A stretch of DNA of 5,909 nucleotides from Rhodospirillaceae bacterium (GTDB taxonomy: Bacteria; Pseudomonadota; Alphaproteobacteria; Rhodospirillales; Magnetovibrionaceae), in assembly GCA_029881835.1 (NCBI GenBank), contig JAOULV010000095.1, positions 1 to 5,909 on the forward strand, written 5' to 3'. Every line of letters begins with the position of its first letter. Position 1 is the first letter of the stretch. Shown here one piece after another: positions 1 through 5,909 of the stretch. Position numbers and translations under genes: made by a program. The notes under the pieces were generated by a model. That model saw only the letters and a program-made list of their open reading frames with translations. It had not been told where the DNA came from and made no database searches.

Positions 1-1
1 G

Positions 2-307
2 CAACGCCAACGTTTGGCCATTGCGCGCGCAATGTTAAAAAATGCGCCCATACTTTTGCTTGACGAGGCAACATCGGCGCTTGATACCGAGTCTGAGCGC
101 AACGTGCAAAACGCGCTGGATAAATTAATGAAAAACCGGACAACGCTGGTTATCGCCCACAGGCTATCAACCGTTGTCGGTGCCGACATTATTTATGTTC
201 TAGACGGGGGCCAGGTCATAGAACAAGGAAGCCATAGCGAGCTTGTTGATAAGGGCGGCATGTATTCAACACTTTATCATTTACAGTTTGAAGACGATAA
301 CGAATAA
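2..307 (+). CDS. msbA: MsbA-like ABC exporter (lipid A flippase), C-terminal part only
   Basis: Partial gene: the reading frame is open from base 2 and the 5' end lies outside the window, so only the last 101 residues are seen. They form the C-terminal half of an ABC ATPase domain: the tail of the signature motif (QRQR, residues 1-4), Walker B with catalytic Glu (ILLLDE, 17-22), the D-loop (SALD, 25-28), and the H-loop switch histidine (VIAHRLST, H53). The C-terminal tail (VLDGGQVIEQGSHSELV) is typical of exporters with fused membrane and ATPase domains. The membrane domain cannot be seen, so substrate is inferred from context: the following genes all make lipid A, which fits the MsbA role of flipping Kdo-lipid A or its precursor to the periplasmic face of the inner membrane. 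A generic multidrug-type ABC exporter is the alternative. The stop codon is 34 bp before the next gene. ABC ATPase is near certain; the msbA assignment is likely. Confidence 0.85.
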   Translation, partial: QRQRLAIARAMLKNAPILLLDEATSALDTESERNVQNALDKLMKNRTTLVIAHRLSTVVGADIIYVLDGGQVIEQGSHSELVDKGGMYSTLYHLQFEDDNE

Positions 308-341
308 AACCACCAGTGAACGCGGGGGCATGGTCTTTTAA
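308..341 (+). promoter_or_regulatory. short leader before the DUF374 gene, with a three-codon ORF and a distant G-rich ribosome-binding candidate
   Basis: This 34-bp gap is too short to need its own promoter and none is obvious. It holds a GGGGG tract (324-328), 13 bases before the GTG start at 342, which is long for a Shine-Dalgarno site. An ATG at 330 opens a three-codon frame (M-V-F, then TAA at 339-341) that ends exactly where the GTG start begins. This may be chance, or it may deliver ribosomes to the GTG by reinitiation. Confidence 0.3.
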
Positions 342-1055
342 GTGAAGTTTTACAAAAAAATTCTTAACCAGACATGGGCGCAAAACACGGTGTCTTTTAT
401 TGGCGTTGCTTACCTGCGTTTGGTGCAAATAACCGGACGCTGGGAAGTGCGCGGTTGGGAAAATGTTCAAACCATTATTGAGCAAAATCGGCCAATAATT
501 ATTTGTTTTTGGCATTCACGTCTGGTCGCCAATGCCTTTGGCTGGCAAAGCGATAAACCATTACATCAATTAAGCACACCGCATCGCGATGGAAAAATTG
601 CGGCCGCAACCTATAACCGCCTTGGGGTTAAAACTATTTGGGGTTCGACATCCAAGGGCGGGTCCGAAGCGGTGCGTGGGATGTTAAAGGTTTTAAAAAA
701 CGGCGGCATAGTTTCCATCACCCCCGATGGCCCGCGCGGGCCGCGCCAGCGCATGCAAAAAAGTGCGGTTGATTTGGCCCGCATGTCGGGTGCGGTTTTA
801 ATTCCGGTTTCCAATTCAATGTCGCCTTGCAAAATGCTGGACACCTGGGACCGGATGATAGTACCGCTTCCTTTTGCCAAAGGTATATTTGTCATAGGTC
901 AACCAATTGAAGTGCCGCGCGATAGCACGACTGAACAGCTGGAAAATATTCGCGTTCAAATGGAACAAGCCCTTAACCGGATGACACAAAATCTGGACAG
1001 TGAAACCGGCATAACAACGCCTGCGCCGGCAACGCTTGATAAGGGTGTGCCATGA
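342..1055 (+). CDS. DUF374 lysophospholipid-acyltransferase-family protein (possible LpxJ-type lipid A acyltransferase)
   Basis: A 237-residue protein, the usual length for the DUF374 family (a branch of the lysophospholipid acyltransferase fold). Visible family motifs in order: FWHSRL (56-61), HRDGK (81-85), GSTSKGG (101-107), TPDGPRGPR (127-135), and WDRMIVPLPFAK (169-180). A weakly hydrophobic N-terminal segment (about 13-30) could contact the membrane. The classic HX4D/E acyltransferase motif is not evident: the position five after H58 is Ala and after H81 is Ile. A DUF374 member, Helicobacter LpxJ, is known as a late lipid A acyltransferase, and the position here between an MsbA-like flippase and kdtA supports a similar role; specificity cannot be told from sequence. 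The GTG start is chosen because an in-frame stop lies directly upstream (339-341) and the N-terminus fits the family. The stop overlaps the kdtA start (ATGA). The C-terminal 20 or so residues are Thr/Ala/Pro-rich and look unstructured. Confidence 0.88.
   Translation: MKFYKKILNQTWAQNTVSFIGVAYLRLVQITGRWEVRGWENVQTIIEQNRPIIICFWHSRLVANAFGWQSDKPLHQLSTPHRDGKIAAATYNRLGVKTIWGSTSKGGSEAVRGMLKVLKNGGIVSITPDGPRGPRQRMQKSAVDLARMSGAVLIPVSNSMSPCKMLDTWDRMIVPLPFAKGIFVIGQPIEVPRDSTTEQLENIRVQMEQALNRMTQNLDSETGITTPAPATLDKGVP
1041..1047 (+). promoter_or_regulatory. ribosome-binding site for kdtA inside the end of the DUF374 gene
   Basis: AAGGGTG lies with its GGG 6 bases before the ATG at 1052, a good Shine-Dalgarno match and spacing. 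It supports this ATG as the start and suggests that kdtA translation is both coupled through the ATGA overlap and independently primed. Confidence 0.55.
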
Positions 1056-2329
1056 TACTTTCATTTTATCGCATGCTGACATCGCTTGGTGCGCCGCTGA
1101 TATCGCTTTATCTGATGCGTCGTCTGAAACGCGGCAAAGAAGATACAAAACGTTTTAATGAACGCCTTGGCATACCTTCGATTGATCGCCCGGTTGGAAA
1201 ATTGGTATGGATTCATGCAGCCAGCGTTGGTGAATCAATTTCAATGCTAAAAGTAATTGAAAATATTTTAAAAAAATACCCTGGCTGGTCGGTGCTGATT
1301 ACCACCGGAACCGTAACATCGGCAAAATTAATGAAAGAACGTTTGGGCGAACGCGCTATTCATCAATACGTTCCGGTTGATCGGGTAAAATACATAAGAC
1401 GCTTTCTTGAACACTGGAAACCGGATTTCGCCATATGGGCTGAATCTGAATTTTGGCCCAATATGGTTATTGAAACCCGTGCATCGGCAATACCTATGGT
1501 GGTGCTAAACGGGCGCATGTCGAAGCGTTCGTTTGAACGGTGGCAACGTTATCCGGCAATAATAAAACAAATCCTAAAATCATTTTCAGCAGTGCTGGCC
1601 GGTAGCGAGCTGGACGGACAAAGATTTTCCGAACTTGGTGCGCCCAATGTCAGCGCGCCGGGCAACCTTAAATACGCGTCAGACCCTTTACCGTTTGATG
1701 AAAATGAACTGGAAAAAATAAAGCTTGAAATTGGCGGGCGAAAAATATGGCTTGGTGTTTCCACCCACCCCGGCGAAGAATCCATAATTGGTGAAGCGCA
1801 TAAAATATTGGAAAAAAACCATACCGGATTATTAAGCGTAATAATCCCACGCCACCCTGAACGTGGCGGGGAAATAGCAACTGAGCTTGCGGGTCTTGGC
1901 TTGAATGTATCAAGGCGCGCTATCGGGCAAAAAATCAATCCTGATACCAATATTTATTTGGCCGACACCATGGGTGAATTAGGAATTTTTTTAAGGCTGG
2001 CAAAAATTGTATTTATGGGCAAATCGCTTGTCGGTACAGGCGGGCAAAACCCGCTTGAGGCCGCATGGCTTGATAGCGCGATTGTTTTTGGCCCCAACAT
2101 GGATAATTTTGAAGATATCTCATCGGCTTTGCTTAAAGCCGGCGGGGCAATGCAAATATCGAACCCTACTGAATTGGCGCCAACCATTTCTGACTTACTT
2201 ACCAGCCCGACTGAATGCGAAAAAATGGCGGCAAACGCCCTTAATTTGGCTAAATCTATGGCGGATATAATTGAAAAAGTAATGGTGGCGCTTGAACCTT
2301 TTTTTACAAAAGCCGATGATGGGCCATGA
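1052..2329 (+). CDS. waaA: 3-deoxy-D-manno-octulosonic acid (Kdo) transferase KdtA/WaaA
   Basis: Transfers Kdo from CMP-Kdo to the lipid A precursor at the cytoplasmic face of the inner membrane (glycosyltransferase family 30, GT-B fold). The 425-residue length is normal for the family. The N-terminus (1-22) is a hydrophobic membrane-contact segment, followed by a basic stretch (RRLKRGK, 23-29). The N-terminal acceptor domain carries WIHAASVGE (53-61), whose Glu61 matches the conserved catalytic Glu, then TTGTVTS (84-90), PVDR (108-111), IWAESEFWPN (128-137) and NGRMSKRS (153-160). The C-terminal donor domain carries IPRHPERG (265-272), ADTMGELG (304-311), MGKSLVGTGGQNPLEAA (322-338) and FGPNMDNF (346-353). 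All key motifs are intact. Sequence alone does not show whether one or two Kdo units are added. It overlaps the upstream gene and the downstream lpxK by ATGA junctions, pointing to a single transcript with coupled translation. Confidence 0.97.
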   Translation: MILSFYRMLTSLGAPLISLYLMRRLKRGKEDTKRFNERLGIPSIDRPVGKLVWIHAASVGESISMLKVIENILKKYPGWSVLITTGTVTSAKLMKERLGERAIHQYVPVDRVKYIRRFLEHWKPDFAIWAESEFWPNMVIETRASAIPMVVLNGRMSKRSFERWQRYPAIIKQILKSFSAVLAGSELDGQRFSELGAPNVSAPGNLKYASDPLPFDENELEKIKLEIGGRKIWLGVSTHPGEESIIGEAHKILEKNHTGLLSVIIPRHPERGGEIATELAGLGLNVSRRAIGQKINPDTNIYLADTMGELGIFLRLAKIVFMGKSLVGTGGQNPLEAAWLDSAIVFGPNMDNFEDISSALLKAGGAMQISNPTELAPTISDLLTSPTECEKMAANALNLAKSMADIIEKVMVALEPFFTKADDGP

Positions 2330-4212
2330 TTAGTTTGCCCAAACTTTATTCCCCCAAACACTGGCAACAGGCCGGCCCGATTGCATGGGCGCTTTACCCG
2401 TTTGCTATAATTTACCAAGCAGTTGCTACCGCACGACGCCTCATAACCACCCCGTGGCAAGCAGATGTTCCGGTAATATGCGTTGGCAACATTGTTGCGG
2501 GCGGGGCGGGGAAAACCCCTATGGCTATTCATATTGCCGAACAGCTTAAAAAGCTTGGCAAAAACCCGCATATCGTTACCCGTGGTTATGGTGGTAGGGC
2601 CACATGGCCGCTAATGGTAAACAATGAACACAATGATTTTGATGAAACCGGCGATGAGGCAATTTTGCTGGCAAGCACCGCCGCCACCTGGGTTGCCAAA
2701 GATCGCAAAATTGGCGTAATGGCGGCAATTGATAATGATGCCAATGCTGTAATCCTTGATGACGGGTTTCAAAACCCATCGGTCAAAAAAGATATTTCGA
2801 TTGTAGTGGTTGATGGCGGTTATGGTTTTGGCAACAAAATGGTGTTACCTGCCGGGCCTTTGCGTGAAAGTATAGCCAGCGGAATTTCCCGCGCCACTGC
2901 GGTGGTGATTGTTGGCGATGACAAATTTAATGCCAAGGCCGATATAAAAGCCGTTAACCCTGCAATAAAAATTATGCAGGCATCACTTGAACCGATTAAC
3001 GCTGAAGAAATAAAAAACCGCGATGTCGTTGCCTTTGCCGGTATCGGCAGACCGGAAAAGTTTTTTGAAACCCTAAAAAATATTGATTGCAATATTAAAC
3101 GTAAATACCCCTTCCCCGACCATCACCCGTATTCAGAAAACGATATTTTACCAATATTGAAATATGCGGAAAAAAATAACTCGGTTGTTGTTACCACCGA
3201 AAAAGACGCGGTAAAAATACCCAAATACCTGCTTGAAAAGGTATTTGTATTAAAAGTAAAAACAAAATTGTCCGATCAGGATGATGAAGCATTGAAAGCG
3301 ATGCTTAAAGAATCTTTTCTGCCAACATCCGAACAGCTAGAACCGGTTAGCTACCGCCCTATACGTCTGCTTGATTATGTATCTGCATTTTTTGCCTACG
3401 TTGGGTTTTTTCTTTTGCGCCTGCTTCCATTGGACTTGGCATCAAAACTTGGTGGCAAAACCGCAAGGTTAATTGGGCCGTTCGTAGCGGGCGCAACCCG
3501 GACCGCCAGAAAAAACCTTAAAATGGCGTTTCCGCACAAATCAGATGAAGAAATTGAAGAAATAATAAAAGACGTTTGGGAAAACCTTGGTCGCACCGGG
3601 GTTGAATTCGCCCTAATTGATAAACTAACAAACCGCATTTCCATTGAAGGCATAGAACACCTGTTAAGTGCCGGAAAAAATGGTGTGCCGACAATTTTTT
3701 TCGGTGCTCACATGGGCAACTGGGAATTGCCGCTTATTGTTGGTGGCATGCACGGCGTTAGGGTCAACGCATTTTATCGCGCCCCAAATAACCCGCTTAT
3801 GTTTAAAATGTTTTCCAACCGCCCGCTTTCCGGTGAGCTTATACCCAAGGGCGCACCCGGCGCCAAACGGGCGTTTTCGCTACTAAAAAAAGGGCAATCG
3901 CTAGGCATTTTGGTTGATCAAAAATTAAATGACGGAATTTCCCTGCCGTTTTTTGGGCGCGATGCCATGACCGGAACCGCGTTGGCAGAATTTGCCTTGC
4001 GTTTTGATGCACCGATGGTGCCATTGCAATGCCTAAGAACAAACGGGTCGCATTTCAGGTTAATATTTCACCCGCCGCTTAAGTTTGAAAAAACCGGCGA
4101 ACGGGAAAAAGACGTTGCCACAATAATGCTAATGGTCAACAAAATGCTGGAAGATTGGATAATACAAAACCCCGGTCAATGGCTATGGCTGCATCGACGC
4201 TGGCCCGATTAG
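2326..4212 (+). CDS. lpxK: fused LpxK (tetraacyldisaccharide 4'-kinase) - LpxL/HtrB-like lipid A late acyltransferase
   Basis: A 628-residue bifunctional protein; separate LpxK and LpxL proteins are usually each about 300-340 residues, so both are full length. The LpxK half (about 1-325) phosphorylates the 4' position of the lipid A disaccharide. It has an N-terminal membrane helix (about 17-37), P-loop VGNIVAGGAGKTP (53-65, Lys63-Thr64), TRGYGG (85-90), TGDEAILLA (108-116, Asp110), ILDDGFQN (143-150), LPAGPLRE (174-181), GIGRPEKFF (239-247), FPDHHPYS (263-270) and TTEKDAVKIP (290-299). A short linker (about 326-345) leads to the acyltransferase half: hydrophobic helix (about 349-367), AHMGNWE (461-467, HX4E with His462 and Glu467), FYRAPNNP (483-490), LVDQK (529-533), PFFGRDAMTGTALAE (541-555) and WLWLHRRW (619-626). 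That half should add a secondary acyl chain to lipid A. No key residue is missing. The start overlaps kdtA by ATGA; the only purine-rich tract nearby (GGG, 2321-2323) is too close to be a good ribosome site, so coupling is likely. Which acyl position is modified is unknown. Confidence 0.95.
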   Translation: MISLPKLYSPKHWQQAGPIAWALYPFAIIYQAVATARRLITTPWQADVPVICVGNIVAGGAGKTPMAIHIAEQLKKLGKNPHIVTRGYGGRATWPLMVNNEHNDFDETGDEAILLASTAATWVAKDRKIGVMAAIDNDANAVILDDGFQNPSVKKDISIVVVDGGYGFGNKMVLPAGPLRESIASGISRATAVVIVGDDKFNAKADIKAVNPAIKIMQASLEPINAEEIKNRDVVAFAGIGRPEKFFETLKNIDCNIKRKYPFPDHHPYSENDILPILKYAEKNNSVVVTTEKDAVKIPKYLLEKVFVLKVKTKLSDQDDEALKAMLKESFLPTSEQLEPVSYRPIRLLDYVSAFFAYVGFFLLRLLPLDLASKLGGKTARLIGPFVAGATRTARKNLKMAFPHKSDEEIEEIIKDVWENLGRTGVEFALIDKLTNRISIEGIEHLLSAGKNGVPTIFFGAHMGNWELPLIVGGMHGVRVNAFYRAPNNPLMFKMFSNRPLSGELIPKGAPGAKRAFSLLKKGQSLGILVDQKLNDGISLPFFGRDAMTGTALAEFALRFDAPMVPLQCLRTNGSHFRLIFHPPLKFEKTGEREKDVATIMLMVNKMLEDWIIQNPGQWLWLHRRWPD

Positions 4213-4230
4213 GCCACCTAATTATTTATT
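4201..4230 (+). terminator. weak terminator-like hairpin at the end of the lpxK-lpxL fusion gene
   Basis: TGGCC (4201-4205) pairs with GGCCA (4212-4216) around a 6-base loop that contains most of the stop region, followed by an interrupted A/T-rich tract (4219-4230, TAATTATTTATT). The 5-bp stem is short and there is no clean T run, so this may be only a weak terminator or chance. No better terminator for the + strand operon is visible. Confidence 0.25.
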
Positions 4231-5067
4231 TGCGGGCATTGGTGGAACCACCAACTGGGGGTCTAGGTGGGTGGTTTTCCATGTCATCCCCCAATGTAAA
4301 TGCGGCCCGGTCGCCCTGCCCGTTTGCCCAACAGTACCAATGGGGTCACCTTTTTTTACCATTTGCCCTGATTTAACGTTTATTGAATCCATATGGGCAT
4401 AAACGGTACTAAGGCCAAGGCCGTGATTTATCATCATGGTTTTGCCAGTATAAAACATATCTTGATGGACCAATGCCACAATTCCATCTGCCGGCGCCTT
4501 GATGGGGCTTCCCTCAGGCGCCGCAATATCAACACCGTTATGTGGATTTTTAGGATTGCCGTTAAGTATGCGTTGCGAACCATAAACCCCCGATATGGGG
4601 CCCACTACCGGCCAATCAAAGCCGGAAAGAAAATCGGTTAATTCGCTTATTGTTACGCGGACTTCGCCAATTTTATAATTGTCAGATTTTATCCGGGCAA
4701 TGTCTTCGGGCTTGGGGGTTACTTTTCTTTCGGGCAGGCCGTCAATGCGCTGGATATCATATTCGCGCGGAGCAATTGTAAGCGTGCGCATTTCTGCCCG
4801 GCCATCGGGGTAGCTTATTTCAAGGCTGGCCTGCATTGGTGCATCACGGCCGAAACCAACAACAAATATACCGTTCTTTGCAACCGCAACATCTTGGCCG
4901 GAAAGTTTTACTTGCGAACCAATGGGTGCGTTGCCAATGACAAGGCCGCCTTGGGTAAAGTTGCCATCAAACGAGATGTCTTCGCCCGCTGCAATACTGG
5001 TCGCAATATAAAATGGAATAAATATTGCGAAAAAAAACAAAGATATTTTTACAAATTTATTTTTCAC
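4222..5067 (-). CDS. secreted M23-family metallopeptidase (peptidoglycan endopeptidase)
   Basis: A 281-residue protein. Residues 1-27 form a signal peptide: basic start (MKNKFVK), hydrophobic core (SLFFFAIFIPFYIA) and likely cleavage near SIAA (24-27). A middle region (about 30-110) rich in Gly and beta-type patterns, with the run REYDIQRIDGLPE (101-113), precedes the catalytic domain; I recall a similar leader in other alphaproteobacterial M23 proteins but cannot name it. The M23 (LytM-type) domain spans about 155-275 with the zinc ligands His176 and Asp180 (HNGVD), His225 in YAHMD, and His258 in HLHW. All active-site residues are present, so an active periplasmic endopeptidase cutting peptide crosslinks is expected, rather than a catalytically dead EnvC/NlpD-type activator. 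The GTG start is supported by an AGGGA site 8 bases upstream and by its GTGA overlap with xseA. The C-terminus ends in a short Pro-containing tail. Confidence 0.93.
   Translation of the reverse strand: MKNKFVKISLFFFAIFIPFYIATSIAAGEDISFDGNFTQGGLVIGNAPIGSQVKLSGQDVAVAKNGIFVVGFGRDAPMQASLEISYPDGRAEMRTLTIAPREYDIQRIDGLPERKVTPKPEDIARIKSDNYKIGEVRVTISELTDFLSGFDWPVVGPISGVYGSQRILNGNPKNPHNGVDIAAPEGSPIKAPADGIVALVHQDMFYTGKTMMINHGLGLSTVYAHMDSINVKSGQMVKKGDPIGTVGQTGRATGPHLHWGMTWKTTHLDPQLVVPPMPANK
4239..4254. repeat. near-perfect inverted repeat inside the 3' end of the M23 peptidase gene
   Basis: TTGGTGG and CCACCAA flank a 2-base centre. As RNA it would form a 6-bp stem with a tetraloop on either strand. It lies in the codons for the last few residues (Val-Val-Pro-Pro). 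No T run follows on the - strand, so it is not a standard terminator, though it could slow or protect the 3' end of that transcript. Confidence 0.4.
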
Positions 5068-5909
5068 AATAACTTTCCCTGCCTTGTATCGGTTTTGCTG
5101 GTTTTGGTTTTTTGTTGTGCTTGTGGCGATTGCTTGGTTGTGATGCGCGCACCGACCCTGCCATCGGCCATTTGTAACGTTACGTCATCCCCGGTTTTAA
5201 GTTTTGCCGCCCGGGTAAGCGCATTGCCGAACTTATCTTGTAGCAAGACAAAGCCACGGTCCAAAACCCGCTGGTATGAAAACCCATCTAATAAACGCCC
5301 TGATTGTGAAATGGTTTCCATGCGTTGTGAAATATATTTTTTTCCCCCGCGCAACAGGCGCAGGTTGCCTTGTTCAAGCCTGCTTCGGGCATAAGACAAA
5401 CGGGTGCGTGGGTTTACCAATCCGCTGGCACTTTCGGCAAGATGCCTAAGGCGGCGATCAACCCCGCTTTTTAGGCTTCCGCCCAATCTGGCGCTCCAAT
5501 CATCTAGCCTGTGGCTGGCGGTACCCAACACGCCAACCAAATCGGGCAGGCCGCGCACAATGCCCGCAAGAACCGTTTTGCGCCCCGAAGTTATGCGGGC
5601 GGCAAAACGCATTAATCTGGCGCTTTCATCCATTACGCTTGCCATAAGTTCTGATTTTACCGGAACCGCCATTTCGGCCGCCGCCGTTGGGGTTGGGGCA
5701 CGCAGGTCGGATGCATAATCGATTAAGGTGGTATCGGTTTCATGCCCGACCGCAGAAATAAGCGGAATAGAACAATTAGCAACCGCGCGGATAACGACTT
5801 CTTCGTTAAATGCCCAAAGGTCTTCAATCGAACCGCCGCCACGGGCCACAATCAATAAATCTGGTCGCGGAACATTTTTATTTCCTGAAATTTTATCAAA
5901 CCCGGTAAT
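5064..5909 (-). CDS. xseA: exodeoxyribonuclease VII large subunit XseA, N-terminus missing
   Basis: Partial gene: the frame is open to the window edge at 5909, so the visible 281 residues are the C-terminal part; XseA proteins are usually about 400-530 residues and the N-terminal OB-fold domain lies outside. XseA is the catalytic subunit of exonuclease VII, which degrades single-stranded DNA with the small subunit XseB. Visible catalytic-core motifs: RPDLLIVARGGGSIEDLWAF (15-34 of the visible part), then SAVGHETD (52-59) with the conserved His56 and Asp59, and DLRAPTPTAAAEMAVP (68-83). A long Arg/Leu-rich helical region follows, as in the coiled-coil arm that binds XseB. The C-terminal end has YQRVLDRGFVLL and the DGRVGARI block, then a Lys/Gln/Thr-rich tail. 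No start codon is assigned; the TTG at 5855 is internal. The stop overlaps the M23 gene start by GTGA. Confidence 0.96.
   Translation of the reverse strand: MTGFDKISGNKNVPRPDLLIVARGGGSIEDLWAFNEEVVIRAVANCSIPLISAVGHETDTTLIDYASDLRAPTPTAAAEMAVPVKSELMASVMDESARLMRFAARITSGRKTVLAGIVRGLPDLVGVLGTASHRLDDWSARLGGSLKSGVDRRLRHLAESASGLVNPRTRLSYARSRLEQGNLRLLRGGKKYISQRMETISQSGRLLDGFSYQRVLDRGFVLLQDKFGNALTRAAKLKTGDDVTLQMADGRVGARITTKQSPQAQQKTKTSKTDTRQGKLL
5073..5080 (-). promoter_or_regulatory. ribosome-binding site for the M23 peptidase gene
   Basis: On the - strand AGGGAAAG lies within the last codons of xseA, with AGGGA (5080-5076) 8 bases before the GTG start at 5067. The good match and spacing decide this start over others and show the peptidase can be translated from the xseA transcript. 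Confidence 0.55.

Noticed and set aside
14..16. TTG as the start of a short ATPase gene
   Set aside because: The frame is open upstream to base 2 and reads QRQR, part of the ABC signature motif, so the gene is simply cut by the window edge.
330..332. ATG as the start of the DUF374 gene
   Set aside because: It is in frame but is followed by a TAA at 339-341, so it cannot extend the gene.
1954..2571. A 205-codon open frame on the - strand across kdtA and lpxK
   Set aside because: It lies fully antisense to two strongly supported genes, has no recognisable motif, and looks like a shadow frame.
3290..3370. A frameshift or lost stop from sequencing error making a false LpxK-LpxL fusion
   Set aside because: No homopolymer or irregular codon use stands out at the joint and both domains continue cleanly in one frame; still, this cannot be fully excluded without reads.
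4894..5394. A 166-codon open frame on the + strand opposite the M23 and xseA genes
   Set aside because: Antisense to two genes with intact family motifs; composition is Cys- and Arg-rich without domain features.
5853..5855. TTG as the start of xseA
   Set aside because: The frame continues to the window edge and encodes the conserved RPDL just before it, so this is an internal Leu.
1..5909. CRISPR arrays, tRNA or rRNA genes, insertion sequences, phage genes
   Set aside because: I saw no regularly spaced repeats, cloverleaf, transposase motif or long terminal inverted repeats; coding density is almost complete.

Overview
The window reads as a piece of an alphaproteobacterial chromosome of moderate GC content (many AAA, AAT and ATA codons alongside GC-rich ones). 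The evidence is the gene content: an ABC exporter, a DUF374 acyltransferase, KdtA and LpxK in close order, next to an XseA/M23 peptidase pair, which I recall from alphaproteobacterial genomes. I cannot name the genus from the sequence alone. No mobile element, CRISPR array, rRNA or tRNA is visible.

Positions 2-4212 (+ strand) form a compact operon for the late steps of lipid A / Kdo-lipid A synthesis. In order: the 3' end of an MsbA-like ABC transporter (cut by the window edge), a DUF374 lysophospholipid-acyltransferase-family protein, KdtA/WaaA (Kdo transferase), and a long ORF that joins LpxK (tetraacyldisaccharide 4'-kinase) to a complete LpxL/HtrB-like late acyltransferase in one 628-residue polypeptide. 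The last three genes are linked by two ATGA stop/start overlaps. Together they could carry out 4'-phosphorylation, Kdo addition, late acylation and flipping across the inner membrane.

Positions 4222-5909 (- strand) hold two genes read toward the lipid A operon: the 3' two-thirds or so of xseA (exonuclease VII large subunit; its 5' end lies beyond the window), overlapping by a GTGA a secreted M23-family peptidase. The two transcription units converge with only 9 bp between their stop codons and no strong terminator.

The most notable feature is the LpxK-LpxL fusion. It joins enzymes that in E. coli act just before and just after Kdo transfer, it raises a membrane-topology question, and it sits next to a second, unrelated-looking acyltransferase (DUF374) with no obvious HX4D/E motif.
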